A stretch of 64,000 bases of DNA. It comes from Nitrosopumilus cobalaminigenes. GTDB lineage: Archaea; Thermoproteota; Nitrososphaeria; Nitrososphaerales; Nitrosopumilaceae. Where the stretch lies: contig NZ_CP026993.1 of assembly GCF_013407145.1 (NCBI RefSeq), positions 890,590-954,589 of the forward strand. Direction: 5' to 3'. The notes beneath the pieces are model-generated. The model was not told where the DNA came from. It searched no databases and was given only the letters and a program-made list of their open reading frames with translations. Positions 24,738-32,461 of the stretch are shown in pieces (within the stretch, counting starts at the first letter, position 1; each line of letters starts with the position of its first letter). A program made the position numbers and the translations under genes.

Positions 24738-26018
24738 TTAAGATGTCAAGATAGTATATCGTGTATTAGAGAATTCTCGGAGTTTTTGTTCAATTTCAGA
24801 GACTAATTCAGGTATTTTTGAATCAATTTCATCTATTTCACCTTGAAAAGTTTCAGATTTTAGCTGAGAATCTTCAAGAGAGGAGGTGTTTTTTGCAAGA
24901 TCATTCTCCAAAGAAATCAATTCCTCAGGTTTTAAAGAAGCAAGTTCACTTTGAATCTCTTGATATTTTTTATGATATTCAGAAATTTGATTTACAAATC
25001 CATCAAGGGATTCTTCGGTTTCAGTAATCTGAGAAGATGTTTTTTCTACATCCTTTACAGAGATAGATCCTGATGATACTCCTTTACGGACATTTTCAAG
25101 AATTATAATTACAGAATCCTTATTTTCACTAGTCAACACATCAAAAGGTTCTGAAACCAATGTAGATAGAATATTTTTTTGGTCCTTATCTAATGAAGAA
25201 GCATATTCGTATCTACTCAAAGGACGAGAGATTTTTGTGAATTGTGTGTTTATTTGATTTTTAATTTTGGATTTTTCTTTACTAAATTCATCCAAAGTGT
25301 TTTTCAATGTTTGATATTTTTTGTAGTTCTCAGAGGATTTTATCTCGTCAATATTAGTTTGAATTGAAGAGATTTTCTCATTAATTGAAGTAAGATTTTC
25401 GGTAATTTCTGTAATTCTTTGAGATTTTTCTTTACGTAATTCTGTTTGATTGTTAATTTGGTTTATGGTATCAAGTATTTCTTCAGAAAGGGATTTTGTA
25501 GAATGGTAATTTTTTAACAATTTTTGGATTTCAGAATGATTAGAATTCATCACTTCAAGATTGCTTTTTAGCTGTGCGGCATATTTTTTGGCAAAAATAT
25601 GAATGACTCTGGTTTGACGACCCAAGACATCGCCCACTTTTTTTAAAATAAGGTTTAGTGTGGAATTTAATTTTTCAGCATCTTCAAATGAAGATATTTT
25701 GGGTAATGAAACAACATCTTTTTTGATCATATCAATTACCTGTTTTTTACCACGAACCACGATAATTGCAAGATGTTTGTCAATATCATCAATATTGAGA
25801 CTATCTTTCTCCAAGACATTTCCAATTTTTATCAAATCGTCAATTAAGGGCATAGTACTATTTCTCAAACTGTTTATTTCAGAGAGAGTTTGGGTTTTTC
25901 TCAAAGTGCCAAGGTCAGATATAATTTTTGGAACATCTACAAGGGAGATTTCTTTATTTTGTGGAATTTCTTCTGCAGGTTTTTCCTCTTGTTTCTTTTT
26001 ACCCCATCCAAAGACCAT
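24738..26018 (-). CDS. Long coiled-coil protein (426 aa)
   Basis: Begins MVFGWGKKKQEEKPAEEIPQ. Residues about 60-420 are almost wholly helical and charged, with heptad patterns such as EKSQRITEITENLTSINEKI and QSELASLKPEELISLENDLA. No membrane segment, ATPase or zinc motif is seen, so it is not an SMC protein. A structural or scaffolding role is plausible. It is directly followed by the JAMM gene on the same strand, hinting at linked function. Confidence 0.7.
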   Translation of the reverse strand: MVFGWGKKKQEEKPAEEIPQNKEISLVDVPKIISDLGTLRKTQTLSEINSLRNSTMPLIDDLIKIGNVLEKDSLNIDDIDKHLAIIVVRGKKQVIDMIKKDVVSLPKISSFEDAEKLNSTLNLILKKVGDVLGRQTRVIHIFAKKYAAQLKSNLEVMNSNHSEIQKLLKNYHSTKSLSEEILDTINQINNQTELRKEKSQRITEITENLTSINEKISSIQTNIDEIKSSENYKKYQTLKNTLDEFSKEKSKIKNQINTQFTKISRPLSRYEYASSLDKDQKNILSTLVSEPFDVLTSENKDSVIIILENVRKGVSSGSISVKDVEKTSSQITETEESLDGFVNQISEYHKKYQEIQSELASLKPEELISLENDLAKNTSSLEDSQLKSETFQGEIDEIDSKIPELVSEIEQKLREFSNTRYTILTS

Positions 26019-26094
26019 TTGATTTTATTTCCCTCAGGGGATTAAAAATGATTGTCAACTAAAATTTAAAATTCACCATAATTCAGAGATAGAC

Positions 26095-26547
26095 ATGGTA
26101 AAGAAATCATTCCAGACAGGAACAGTGAAAAAAACAATCAAAATCAAAGCATCTAAAGACAAAGTTTGGAAAAAGATTAGTAATATTGCAGGATTGCCTA
26201 CATGGGTAGTAGACGTTAAAAAAACAGTTTACCTTTCAAAAAAGAAAAAAGATGTAGGAGCAGTAAGATTGATCACTTTCGAGGATGGAAATCAAATTGA
26301 AGAACATGTGGTTGCATGGAAAAAAGGGGAATATTTCACCTATATTGCAACTGAAGGATTACCGTTAAGAGCATATGTTGCAACAATTTCAATCAAAGCA
26401 AAATCAAAGAATTTGGTTGAATTAACATGGCAATCATATCTCAATAGTCAAAAAATGACTGAAAAGGAATTTCTGGAATTCATTGTATTCATGGGAGCAT
26501 TTTATGAGGCATCTCTGGAGAACCTAAAAGTATCTCTTGAAAAATAA
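26095..26547 (+). CDS. SRPBCC-superfamily (START-like) protein
   Basis: 150 residues with the helix-grip pattern: an N-terminal strand TVKKTIKIKASKDKVWKKIS, the loop helix NIAGLPTWVVDVKKT, then strands GAVRLITFEDGNQIEEHVVA and YVATISIKAKSKNLVELTWQ, and a long C-terminal helix. This is the polyketide-cyclase/dehydrase type of SRPBCC fold that binds hydrophobic ligands. Ligand unknown. ATG start at 26095 follows a short A/T-rich promoter. Confidence 0.82.
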   Translation: MVKKSFQTGTVKKTIKIKASKDKVWKKISNIAGLPTWVVDVKKTVYLSKKKKDVGAVRLITFEDGNQIEEHVVAWKKGEYFTYIATEGLPLRAYVATISIKAKSKNLVELTWQSYLNSQKMTEKEFLEFIVFMGAFYEASLENLKVSLEK

Positions 26548-26600
26548 CACTAGAAAGCAATCAGGTCAAAGTGTAAATACGATAAATTAAGAAAAAAATC

Positions 26601-26945
26601 ATGGGCGATATGAGATTCATCATTATCGGCATTGTGCTAATTTTTGTGGGATTTATTATCCTAGGAGGTTTTGGTGGAAATTATCAAGCTGCAACTCTAG
26701 AATCAAATGAATTTGGAACATGTTATGAATATTCAGATGATGCACCACCAGCTGAAATTAATTGCTCATACAAAATATTTGATCAAACGGTATTCTTTGC
26801 ACTAATCATAGGATTCATCGGGGCAGGTATTTTTTCCTTGATTAAAGGAGTCAGAGGAGATTGGGACAGTAAGGTCAAACCAGAAGACATTGTAGGTCCA
26901 GGAAATAATCAAAATGGAAATTCTGATGATTCCAAAAAAGACTAG
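26601..26945 (+). CDS. Membrane protein, two transmembrane segments (114 aa)
   Basis: Helix 1 at about 4-25 (RFIIIGIVLIFVGFIILGGF), an exterior loop containing two Cys (GTCYEYSDDAPPAEINCSYK, likely a disulfide), helix 2 at about 68-85 (VFFALIIGFIGAGIFSLI), and a polar cytoplasmic tail. The gene follows the SRPBCC gene by about 50 bp on the same strand. Function unknown. Confidence 0.62.
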   Translation: MGDMRFIIIGIVLIFVGFIILGGFGGNYQAATLESNEFGTCYEYSDDAPPAEINCSYKIFDQTVFFALIIGFIGAGIFSLIKGVRGDWDSKVKPEDIVGPGNNQNGNSDDSKKD

Positions 26946-26947
26946 AA

Positions 26948-27028
26948 TTATTTTTTAGATTTTAATTTCTTATAATCTTCAGGACTTTCTTCGGCTAATC
27001 TCTGATAGTATACTTCTTCATATGGCAT
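26948..27028 (-). CDS. Possible microprotein (26 aa)
   Basis: Frame reads MPYEEVYYQRLAEESPEDYK plus KLKSKK. Compact, charged, with an aromatic N-terminus typical of short conserved peptides, and uses neighbour-like codons. Too short to prove; reported as possible. Confidence 0.3.
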   Translation of the reverse strand: MPYEEVYYQRLAEESPEDYKKLKSKK

Positions 27029-27101
27029 ATTTCTTCAGTATTGTATTACAAAATTTGCATTTAAGCTTGAAGAACGATTTGTACTAGTCTAGGCAGAAAA
27101 A

Positions 27102-27482
27102 TTAGGATTCAGATTCAATAAGATTTTTCATAGAATTAAACATCTCACCAATCTCAGTCATTCTAGTATCAAACTGCTCATCAGATAATTCATCAGGTTT
27201 GTTCAAAGTGATGATAACTTCAGAAACATCTCCATTTGATACAACCCTCATTGGGACATCCCAAGAAGATTCTTCATCCACATATTGGTGGTCTAAAATT
27301 CCCAAAGACTTGTTTTCATTAAATTTCAACATGGACTTTCCATGAGGTCCAGTAAAGGACCACCAGCCAGAATCATTAATTTTAGCATCAGGCATCATTT
27401 TAGGAGGCATTTTCAGGATTGCATCAAATGCATCACCAGTCTTCTTTTCCACAGTAATGGAAATAGTCCTAGATCTGACCAT
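27102..27482 (-). CDS. Hypothetical beta-rich protein (126 aa)
   Basis: Alternating strands (SRTISITVEKKTGDAFDAIL, WWSFTGPHGKSMLKFNENKS, MRVVSNGDVSEVIITLNKPD) and a C-terminal helix. The order resembles an SRPBCC helix-grip fold, but the match is weak. Single gene with about 70 bp to the next gene on the same strand. Confidence 0.58.
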   Translation of the reverse strand: MVRSRTISITVEKKTGDAFDAILKMPPKMMPDAKINDSGWWSFTGPHGKSMLKFNENKSLGILDHQYVDEESSWDVPMRVVSNGDVSEVIITLNKPDELSDEQFDTRMTEIGEMFNSMKNLIESES

Positions 27483-27548
27483 AGTAGAGAAATCAAATGA
27501 TGATTAAAAAGGATATAGTAGTAATCATAGGAAGTAGTGCTACTAGAA

Positions 27549-27725
27549 CTATTTGTTTAGAAATTCTTTAATCTTCTTTAGATTTGTAACATTAGATTCA
27601 TGAAACATCACCATTGATTCAGATAAGGAGTTTGGCAAGACAGTTTTGAGGTTATCAACTAGTTCATCTCCACTAGTAATCATATTATCAATAAGCTTGT
27701 CAATCTCGTTTTTGTCATCAGCCAT
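27549..27725 (-). CDS. Small helical protein (58 aa)
   Basis: MADDKNEIDKLIDNMITSGD then ELVDNLKTVLPNSLSESMVM, ending FLNK. Mostly helical and acidic, no motif. It sits between two genes of the same strand with normal spacing, which supports coding. Not recognised. Confidence 0.52.
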   Translation of the reverse strand: MADDKNEIDKLIDNMITSGDELVDNLKTVLPNSLSESMVMFHESNVTNLKKIKEFLNK

Positions 27726-27748
27726 TTGAATAGAGTAAGGACCTAGTC

Positions 27749-27982
27749 TTAGTTATCTTTTTTTATCAAAGTAGCAGTAGAACGTACTTTTTTTAATTTT
27801 TGAATATTCCAAGAAACAATCTCACGGATTTTTTCAAAATTCTCTGCTTGTAATTTCACCATCATGTCATGAGTACCAATGGTTTCAAAAACATCTGCAA
27901 CTTGTTCAATCTCTTTTAGTTGTTCAATAATTTCAGCTTCAGCACCTAATTCACAATTTAACATCACATATGCATCAGTCAT
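27749..27982 (-). CDS. Stand-alone RAM (Lrp ligand-binding) domain protein
   Basis: 77 residues from the internal ATG at 27980-27982 (MTDAYVMLNCELGAEAEIIE). It has only the Lrp/AsnC C-terminal RAM domain: VADVFETIGTHDMMVKLQAE and REIVSWNIQKLKKVRSTATL, and no DNA-binding part. Such stand-alone RAM proteins can partner full-length Lrp proteins. The ORF opens six residues earlier but the family start is at MTDAYVM. Confidence 0.8.
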   Translation of the reverse strand: MTDAYVMLNCELGAEAEIIEQLKEIEQVADVFETIGTHDMMVKLQAENFEKIREIVSWNIQKLKKVRSTATLIKKDN

Positions 27983-28034
27983 AAAATAAACAATAATCAA
28001 TGATTATTTAAAGATGGAGAATTTTAGGTAAAGC

Positions 28035-28682
28035 TTACCATGTAACATGAACCAAATCTTTAAGATTTCGTCTTGGTTTAGGGAATTTTGTTTGTTCAGG
28101 ATAGCCAATACACAATACAGATGATGGCACAAGATCAGTTCCTATTACATCCATAACTTTTTGCTCATCAAACATTCCAATCCATATTGAACTTAATCCC
28201 AAAGCCTGAGCTGCCAATTGAGAATATCCAGCAGCCAGAGTTGCATCCTGAATAGCAAATTTTTTCAGAATATACTCTGGAAAATCAAATTTTACTCTAG
28301 AGGGATTTTTACAAAAAACCAAAACTATTGGGGCGTCAACATAGGGCTGTTTGTTACAAGCATCAACTAGAAGTTTTTTCTTTTCAGGGCTTTTGATGTA
28401 AAAGATTTCAAATCCTTGAAAATTACCTGCAGTAGGCGCAGTGTCAGCTGCTGCAATTATTTTATCAACTTTGGTAGTTTCAACGGGTTTATCTGAAAAC
28501 TTTCTTGTAGAACGTCTTTTTGCCATTACGGCAAACAAATCAGTGTCCACAACTTCAGAAGGGCCAGATTGTAAAATGAGATCTAGTAAGTTATTCCGTA
28601 CATTATCATCAGTAGCTTCAGAAGTTATTTCTGGCTCATAACCTTGAGGATAGATTTTTTCTCCATCATTTCCTGAACTCAT
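28035..28682 (-). CDS. Nitroreductase-family flavoprotein
   Basis: 215 residues with FMN-binding nitroreductase features: AKRRSTRKFSDKPVETTKVD, AADTAPTAGNFQGFEIFYIK, and later ATLAAGYSQLAAQALGLSS with WIGMFDE. These enzymes reduce nitro or quinone substrates with NAD(P)H; substrate here unknown. The N-terminal 35 residues are extra and acidic. Neighbours are small unrelated genes on the same strand. Confidence 0.87.
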   Translation of the reverse strand: MSSGNDGEKIYPQGYEPEITSEATDDNVRNNLLDLILQSGPSEVVDTDLFAVMAKRRSTRKFSDKPVETTKVDKIIAAADTAPTAGNFQGFEIFYIKSPEKKKLLVDACNKQPYVDAPIVLVFCKNPSRVKFDFPEYILKKFAIQDATLAAGYSQLAAQALGLSSIWIGMFDEQKVMDVIGTDLVPSSVLCIGYPEQTKFPKPRRNLKDLVHVTW

Positions 28683-28744
28683 AGAAAGAGTACAAAAAAT
28701 ATCCTATTAAAGAATTAGAATAATCTCAGAATTGAAAAGATCAC

Positions 28745-28930
28745 TCATTCTGCTTCAAACTTGTCACAGCCAGATGTACAGGGTTTGTTCATTACTCCCT
28801 CACATGCACCTAATTCATTATGCATTATACGATGATGGCCACAAATTTTACATTTTTCTCGAAAATGTGAAATTAATTCAGCAGTTGAAATGTTTGAATC
28901 TTGAATTTTTGATTCAGTTTCACTAGTCAT
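28745..28930 (-). CDS. Cys/His zinc-binding microprotein (61 aa)
   Basis: From the ATG at 28930: MTSETESKIQDSNISTAELI followed by REKCKICGHHRIMHNELGAC and CTSGCDKFEAE. Cys pairs plus His give a probable single zinc site. ORF opens five residues earlier, but MTSETES is the better start. Role unknown; start region faces a divergent small gene. Confidence 0.6.
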   Translation of the reverse strand: MTSETESKIQDSNISTAELISHFREKCKICGHHRIMHNELGACEGVMNKPCTSGCDKFEAE

Positions 28931-28992
28931 GAAGATTTTCAGCAATCAAGTTAGTTTAAACATTTTGAACAGAAAATCTAATACACCATAAA

Positions 28993-29187
28993 ATGCAATT
29001 TTCAATATTGGTTGAGTCAGATCAAGATAAATATGAAACAATAATGATTGAATCAAAAATCAGGGAAGGGGTTTTTCATAAAGTCGTCAAAGATTTGGAA
29101 AGTGGAAAAGCTGTTTCTTGTTCTTGTAAATGCTGGAGCAAAGGAAACAAGCCATGTGTAGGCATGAGAACTATTGGTTATGAGTAG
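28993..29187 (+). CDS. Cys-rich small protein (64 aa)
   Basis: MQFSILVESDQDKYETIMIE then a charged helix and a C-terminal Cys cluster VSCSCKCWSKGNKPCVGMRT. The CxCxC...C arrangement could bind a metal. Stop overlaps the next gene's ATG by 8 bp, so the two are co-translated. Not recognised. Confidence 0.58.
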   Translation: MQFSILVESDQDKYETIMIESKIREGVFHKVVKDLESGKAVSCSCKCWSKGNKPCVGMRTIGYE

Positions 29188-29374
29188 CCCCCCACCCAGA
29201 AACAAATTGACAGTTGGTATGATGGTTCAGATTATACAAAAACATGATCAACGTACAGGAAATCTAACAGATGGAAAAGTTAAACGAATTCTTACTTCTA
29301 GTCATTTTCATCCTCATGGAATTAAAGTAGAATTAGATTCTGGAAAGATTGGAAGAGTTCAAAATATCATTTGA
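29180..29374 (+). CDS. YwbE-family (DUF2196) protein
   Basis: 64 residues from the ATG at 29180 (MSSPPPRNKLTVGMMVQIIQ) to KIGRVQNII. Core features TVGMMVQIIQKHDQRTGNLT and TSSHFHPHGIKVELDSGKIG match the YwbE family of small KOW-like proteins of unknown role. The longer frame start at 29174 is a TTG and not needed. It overlaps the preceding gene by 8 bp. Confidence 0.82.
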   Translation: MSSPPPRNKLTVGMMVQIIQKHDQRTGNLTDGKVKRILTSSHFHPHGIKVELDSGKIGRVQNII

Positions 29375-29423
29375 GGTAAAATGAACTAAGGCATTCTAGA
29401 AAAAAGAGCAAACAAAGGTGAAA

Positions 29424-29579
29424 TTACTCTTTATAATGAACTATCAAAGAATTTTCCATTACCGGCATCACTGCAATTATGTTATCACCTTTTTCTGCTA
29501 GAAAGTCATTTACCACATCTTGAAGATATACTCCTTTGGACAGTGTCTTTGTTTCAAAATAACGAATTTTATGAATCAT
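29424..29579 (-). CDS. Small hypothetical protein (51 aa)
   Basis: MIHKIRYFETKTLSKGVYLQ followed by DVVNDFLAEKGDNIIAVMPV and MENSLIVHYKE. Strand-helix-strand-strand pattern reminiscent of Cse60-like small proteins, but the match is faint. Convergent with the YwbE gene. Coding supported by regular secondary-structure alternation. Confidence 0.48.
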   Translation of the reverse strand: MIHKIRYFETKTLSKGVYLQDVVNDFLAEKGDNIIAVMPVMENSLIVHYKE

Positions 29580-29695
29580 CTATATTTGATGAAACTAATG
29601 TGTATTAAGAATTCAATCACATACATGAAATTATAGATTCTAAATCTTGCATCCCATATGCCAGGGCTTTTATGATGTGTTTTCTTATAATCTGG

Positions 29696-29794
29696 ATGGC
29701 TGATTTTATTATTTGTTCAAATTGTGGTTTATCTTATTCTACACAAGAAAATGAATTATGTAGTCATTGTGGATTTACCCTTAAAGAAAATTAA
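29696..29794 (+). CDS. Zinc-ribbon microprotein (32 aa)
   Basis: MADFIICSNCGLSYSTQENE plus LCSHCGFTLKEN. Two CxxC pairs 12 residues apart make a minimal rubredoxin-like knuckle pair. One of many such microproteins in the window. Confidence 0.55.
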   Translation: MADFIICSNCGLSYSTQENELCSHCGFTLKEN

Positions 29795-29892
29795 ATTTCT
29801 TTACATACCTAAAGCAAACCAGTTTATAGTTAAGATAACATCACGAAGTAGATTGATTTTTTGTAATACTGTTCAATTTAGAATCCTCCCGA

Positions 29893-29911
29893 TTCAAATC
29901 CATCTGGGCTC
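29893..29911 (+). repeat. Possible tRNA 3'-end fragment (att-site scar candidate)
   Basis: TTCAAATCCATCTGGGCTC reads like the last part of a tRNA: T-loop TTCAAAT, T-stem arm CCATC and acceptor arm TGGGCTC. The bases before it (CCCGA) cannot pair with CCATC and no 5' part with GAGCCCA is upstream, so it is not a tRNA gene. Such 3' fragments are left where elements integrate into tRNA genes. Confidence 0.3.
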
Positions 29912-30023
29912 AATTAATGATTAGATTATCAGGTCTTAGTTATTGTGATTATAACAGATCCATACATAAAAAATTTCTTTTTTCACAAAGTGGTTTGAAA
30001 TTAGATAACGAGCAAAAAGTATC

Positions 30024-30224
30024 ATGACAGGTCATATGGGAGATAAAGCAAGGATGATTGTACACAATTTAGCAATGATGTCTCCAGATTGCAGAATTTA
30101 TGATGTAAAAAAAGAAAATATGAAATATTTTATTCCTGACACTCTTGTTCAAGCAAAAAAAGAAGGTTTTGTTATGTGTGAGCAATGTAAAGAAACTACT
30201 AATAGAATAAGTCAAAATGATTAA
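30024..30224 (+). CDS. Hypothetical protein (66 aa)
   Basis: Starts MTGHMGDKARMIVHNLAMMS; ends with EGFVMCEQCKETTNRISQND, which has one CxxC. The following gene starts within its last codons (8-bp overlap), so both are co-translated. Not recognised; the single CxxC could pair with the next zinc microprotein. Confidence 0.5.
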   Translation: MTGHMGDKARMIVHNLAMMSPDCRIYDVKKENMKYFIPDTLVQAKKEGFVMCEQCKETTNRISQND

Positions 30225-30327
30225 AAAAAAATGCGACAGATGTGGTTCCGTTTTAGGAGAAGAAAGTAGGAAAACAAAACAACATTTTTGTGGCAAATGT
30301 AAAAAGAAATTTCAATTATATCAATAA
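30217..30327 (+). CDS. Zinc microprotein (36 aa)
   Basis: MIKKKCDRCGSVLGEESRKT and HFCGKCKKKFQLYQ: two CxxC pairs, basic ends. It overlaps the stop of the 66-residue gene. Composition suggests nucleic-acid contact. Family not recognised. Confidence 0.55.
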   Translation: MIKKKCDRCGSVLGEESRKTKQHFCGKCKKKFQLYQ

Positions 30328-30369
30328 ATTACTAATTTTAAATGAATAATCTCTATAGATAGAAGATAA

Positions 30370-30451
30370 CGCCGAGAGAGGGATTCGAACCCCCGCACGC
30401 TTGCGCGTAGCCGTTTTCGAGACGGCCGCCGTACTACTTGGCTATCTCGGC
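30370..30451 (-). tRNA. tRNA-Ser, anticodon CGA
   Basis: Read on the minus strand: acceptor GCCGAGA pairs with TCTCGGC, D-stem GCC with GGC, anticodon stem GCCGT with ACGGC around loop CTCGAAA (anticodon CGA, complementary to 30417-30419), a long variable arm ACGC-GCAA-GCGT typical of serine tRNAs, and T-arm GGGGG-TTCGAAT-CCCTC. The discriminator base is G. The CCA end is not encoded. No intron is seen. Confidence 0.95.
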
Positions 30452-30494
30452 ATCTATTCTGAGAATACCTCCATAATAAAGCGAATTGATAAGA

Positions 30495-30761
30495 TTAAAT
30501 TTTATCAATATCAAATAATTCATCTTTGAATTTCTTTTTGATTTGATCCTTTGTTCTATTCCATTCATCTTCAGTTACAGAATCTGTAAAAATGGAATGG
30601 AATCTATCAAAACTTGAATCATTTAGAATTGAAATGATTTCATGTTTTTCAGATTCAGAAAAAGGAAAGTATGAGATAATTTTGGATGCAGAGTCATTAG
30701 AATCAGAGCGTATTTCAAAAATTTTATCCTGTAAATGATCTGGAAATTTTTCTTGAGGCAT
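30495..30761 (-). CDS. Hypothetical protein (88 aa)
   Basis: Not recognised. Helical and acidic: MPQEKFPDHLQDKIFEIRSD, ASKIISYFPFSESEKHEIIS and SVTEDEWNRTKDQIKKKFKD. No metal motif or membrane segment. Short intergenic space on both sides; divergent with FEN-1. Confidence 0.55.
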   Translation of the reverse strand: MPQEKFPDHLQDKIFEIRSDSNDSASKIISYFPFSESEKHEIISILNDSSFDRFHSIFTDSVTEDEWNRTKDQIKKKFKDELFDIDKI

Positions 30762-30872
30762 TCTAAGTTTTGAATAATTTGCATATTAAAACCGATTTTA
30801 AAATTATGCAATACAATTACCGATCAATTTGAAAGGATAAACACAAAATACCTGAAAACATCAAGAATTCTC

Positions 30873-31892
30873 ATGGGATTAAACCTAAAAGAATTGGTGA
30901 TAAGAGAGAAAACAACTCTAGAGGCATTTTCAAATAAAGTGATAGCAATTGATGCTTACAATGCAATTTACCAGTTTTTGGCAAGTATCAGAGGACCGGA
31001 TGGATTACAACTAACAGATGCAGAAGGGAGAATTACCAGCCACCTAAGCGGATTATTATACAGAAATGTGAATTTCTTATCACTAGGAATTAAACCAGTT
31101 TATGTTTTTGATGGAAAACCCCCATCACTGAAAACTGCTGAAATTGAGCGCAGAAAACAAATCAAAAAAGATGCCACTGTAAAATATGAAAAAGCAGTTG
31201 CAGAAGGAAATATGGAAGATGCAAGGAAATTTGCACAGCAAACAACTAGCATGAAAGATGGAATGGTAAAAGACTCAAAAGAATTTCTAACATATTTTGG
31301 GATTCCATACATTGAAGCACCATCAGAAGGTGAGGCAACTGCAGCTCATCTAACAAATACAGGTCAAGCATATGCATCTGCCAGTCAAGATTATGATTCT
31401 ATTTTATGCGGGGCAAAAAGACTAGTAAGAAATTTCACCAGTAGCGGAAGAAGAAAAATTCCAAATAGAAATACCTACATTGACGTATTACCAGAAATTA
31501 TTGAAACTCAAAAAGTATTAGATTCCATTGAAATGACAAGAGAAGAATTAATCGATGTAGGAATTTTAATTGGTACAGATTTTAATCCAAACGGATTTGA
31601 AAGAATTGGCCCAAAGACGGCAATGAAACTAATCAAACAACATTCCAGATTGGAAGACATTCCCCAAATTCAAGAACAGTTAGAAGAAATAGATTTTCAA
31701 CAAATAAGAGAGATATTTCTAAATCCAGAAGTTGCAGATGTGGATGAAATTGTATTCAATGATGTCGATCATGAAGGAGTAATGAAATATCTTAAAGAAA
31801 GGAGTTTTTCTGAGGATAGAATTCAATCAACTCTAAACAGATTAAAAAAAGCTTTAGAGAAAAAGAGTCAAAATCTCGATCAATGGTTCTAA
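30873..31892 (+). CDS. fen: Flap endonuclease 1 (FEN-1)
   Basis: 339 residues, full length. Cuts 5' flaps during Okazaki-fragment maturation and repair. Catalytic acids are seen in [11 protein letters not shown] (Asp about 27), [34 protein letters not shown] and [11 protein letters not shown]. The C-terminus QNLDQWF fits a PCNA-interacting peptide (Q-x2-L/I-x2-F/W-F). The start ATG at 30873 gives the conserved [10 protein letters not shown], where the Gly2 is used at the active site. Confidence 0.96.
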   Translation: MGLNLKELVIREKTTLEAFSNKVIAIDAYNAIYQFLASIRGPDGLQLTDAEGRITSHLSGLLYRNVNFLSLGIKPVYVFDGKPPSLKTAEIERRKQIKKDATVKYEKAVAEGNMEDARKFAQQTTSMKDGMVKDSKEFLTYFGIPYIEAPSEGEATAAHLTNTGQAYASASQDYDSILCGAKRLVRNFTSSGRRKIPNRNTYIDVLPEIIETQKVLDSIEMTREELIDVGILIGTDFNPNGFERIGPKTAMKLIKQHSRLEDIPQIQEQLEEIDFQQIREIFLNPEVADVDEIVFNDVDHEGVMKYLKERSFSEDRIQSTLNRLKKALEKKSQNLDQWF

Positions 31893-31930
31893 GATTTCAA
31901 TTTAATAACTAGTCAATCCAATTTTAAAAA

Positions 31931-32461
31931 ATGCCTCAAACTGAAGCAAGAAAGACACTCAAAGATGCCCCAGTTATGTGGAGAAGAATTAACTCCATAG
32001 GCGTGATTTTGGACTGTAATTCAACATATGCTGCAAATCTAGGCTACGCAAAATCAGAAATCATAGGAAAAGCAATCTTTGAGCATGTCCCTAAAGAATC
32101 CTGGGAAGACATGAATAATTCTCTAAAAATTTGGTTTGAGACAGGCAAGGTAACAGATAGAAAAATTACATTCAAAAAGCAAAACGGAGATACATTTTCA
32201 GGATTATTGCAAGCAACAAGTCTTTATGACGAAAACAAAAACTTGCTTGGAAGTAATACAGTAATCTTTGATTTAGAACAAATGACAGATGAAAAAATTA
32301 AAGAGTATCAAGAATTTTTCAAAGAATCAAACAAAAGATTAGATGACATTAAAGAAAAAGAATATGATCAACTAGATGAGAATTCAAAATCAGAGTATGA
32401 TGGATTGAAGAAAATGTTTGAAATGCTATCTTCAATTAATTTAGAAGAGTTGAAAAAATAA
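31931..32461 (+). CDS. PAS-domain protein (176 aa)
   Basis: A single PAS fold (about 15-115): RINSIGVILDCNSTYAANLG, YAKSEIIGKAIFEHVPKESW, KVTDRKITFKKQNGDTFSGL and SNTVIFDLEQMTDEKIKEYQ. PAS domains sense ligands or redox and dimerise; no output domain is fused, only a C-terminal coiled coil. It may act on a separate partner such as a kinase. It ends directly at the stop of the convergent acetyl-CoA synthetase gene. Confidence 0.82.
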   Translation: MPQTEARKTLKDAPVMWRRINSIGVILDCNSTYAANLGYAKSEIIGKAIFEHVPKESWEDMNNSLKIWFETGKVTDRKITFKKQNGDTFSGLLQATSLYDENKNLLGSNTVIFDLEQMTDEKIKEYQEFFKESNKRLDDIKEKEYDQLDENSKSEYDGLKKMFEMLSSINLEELKK

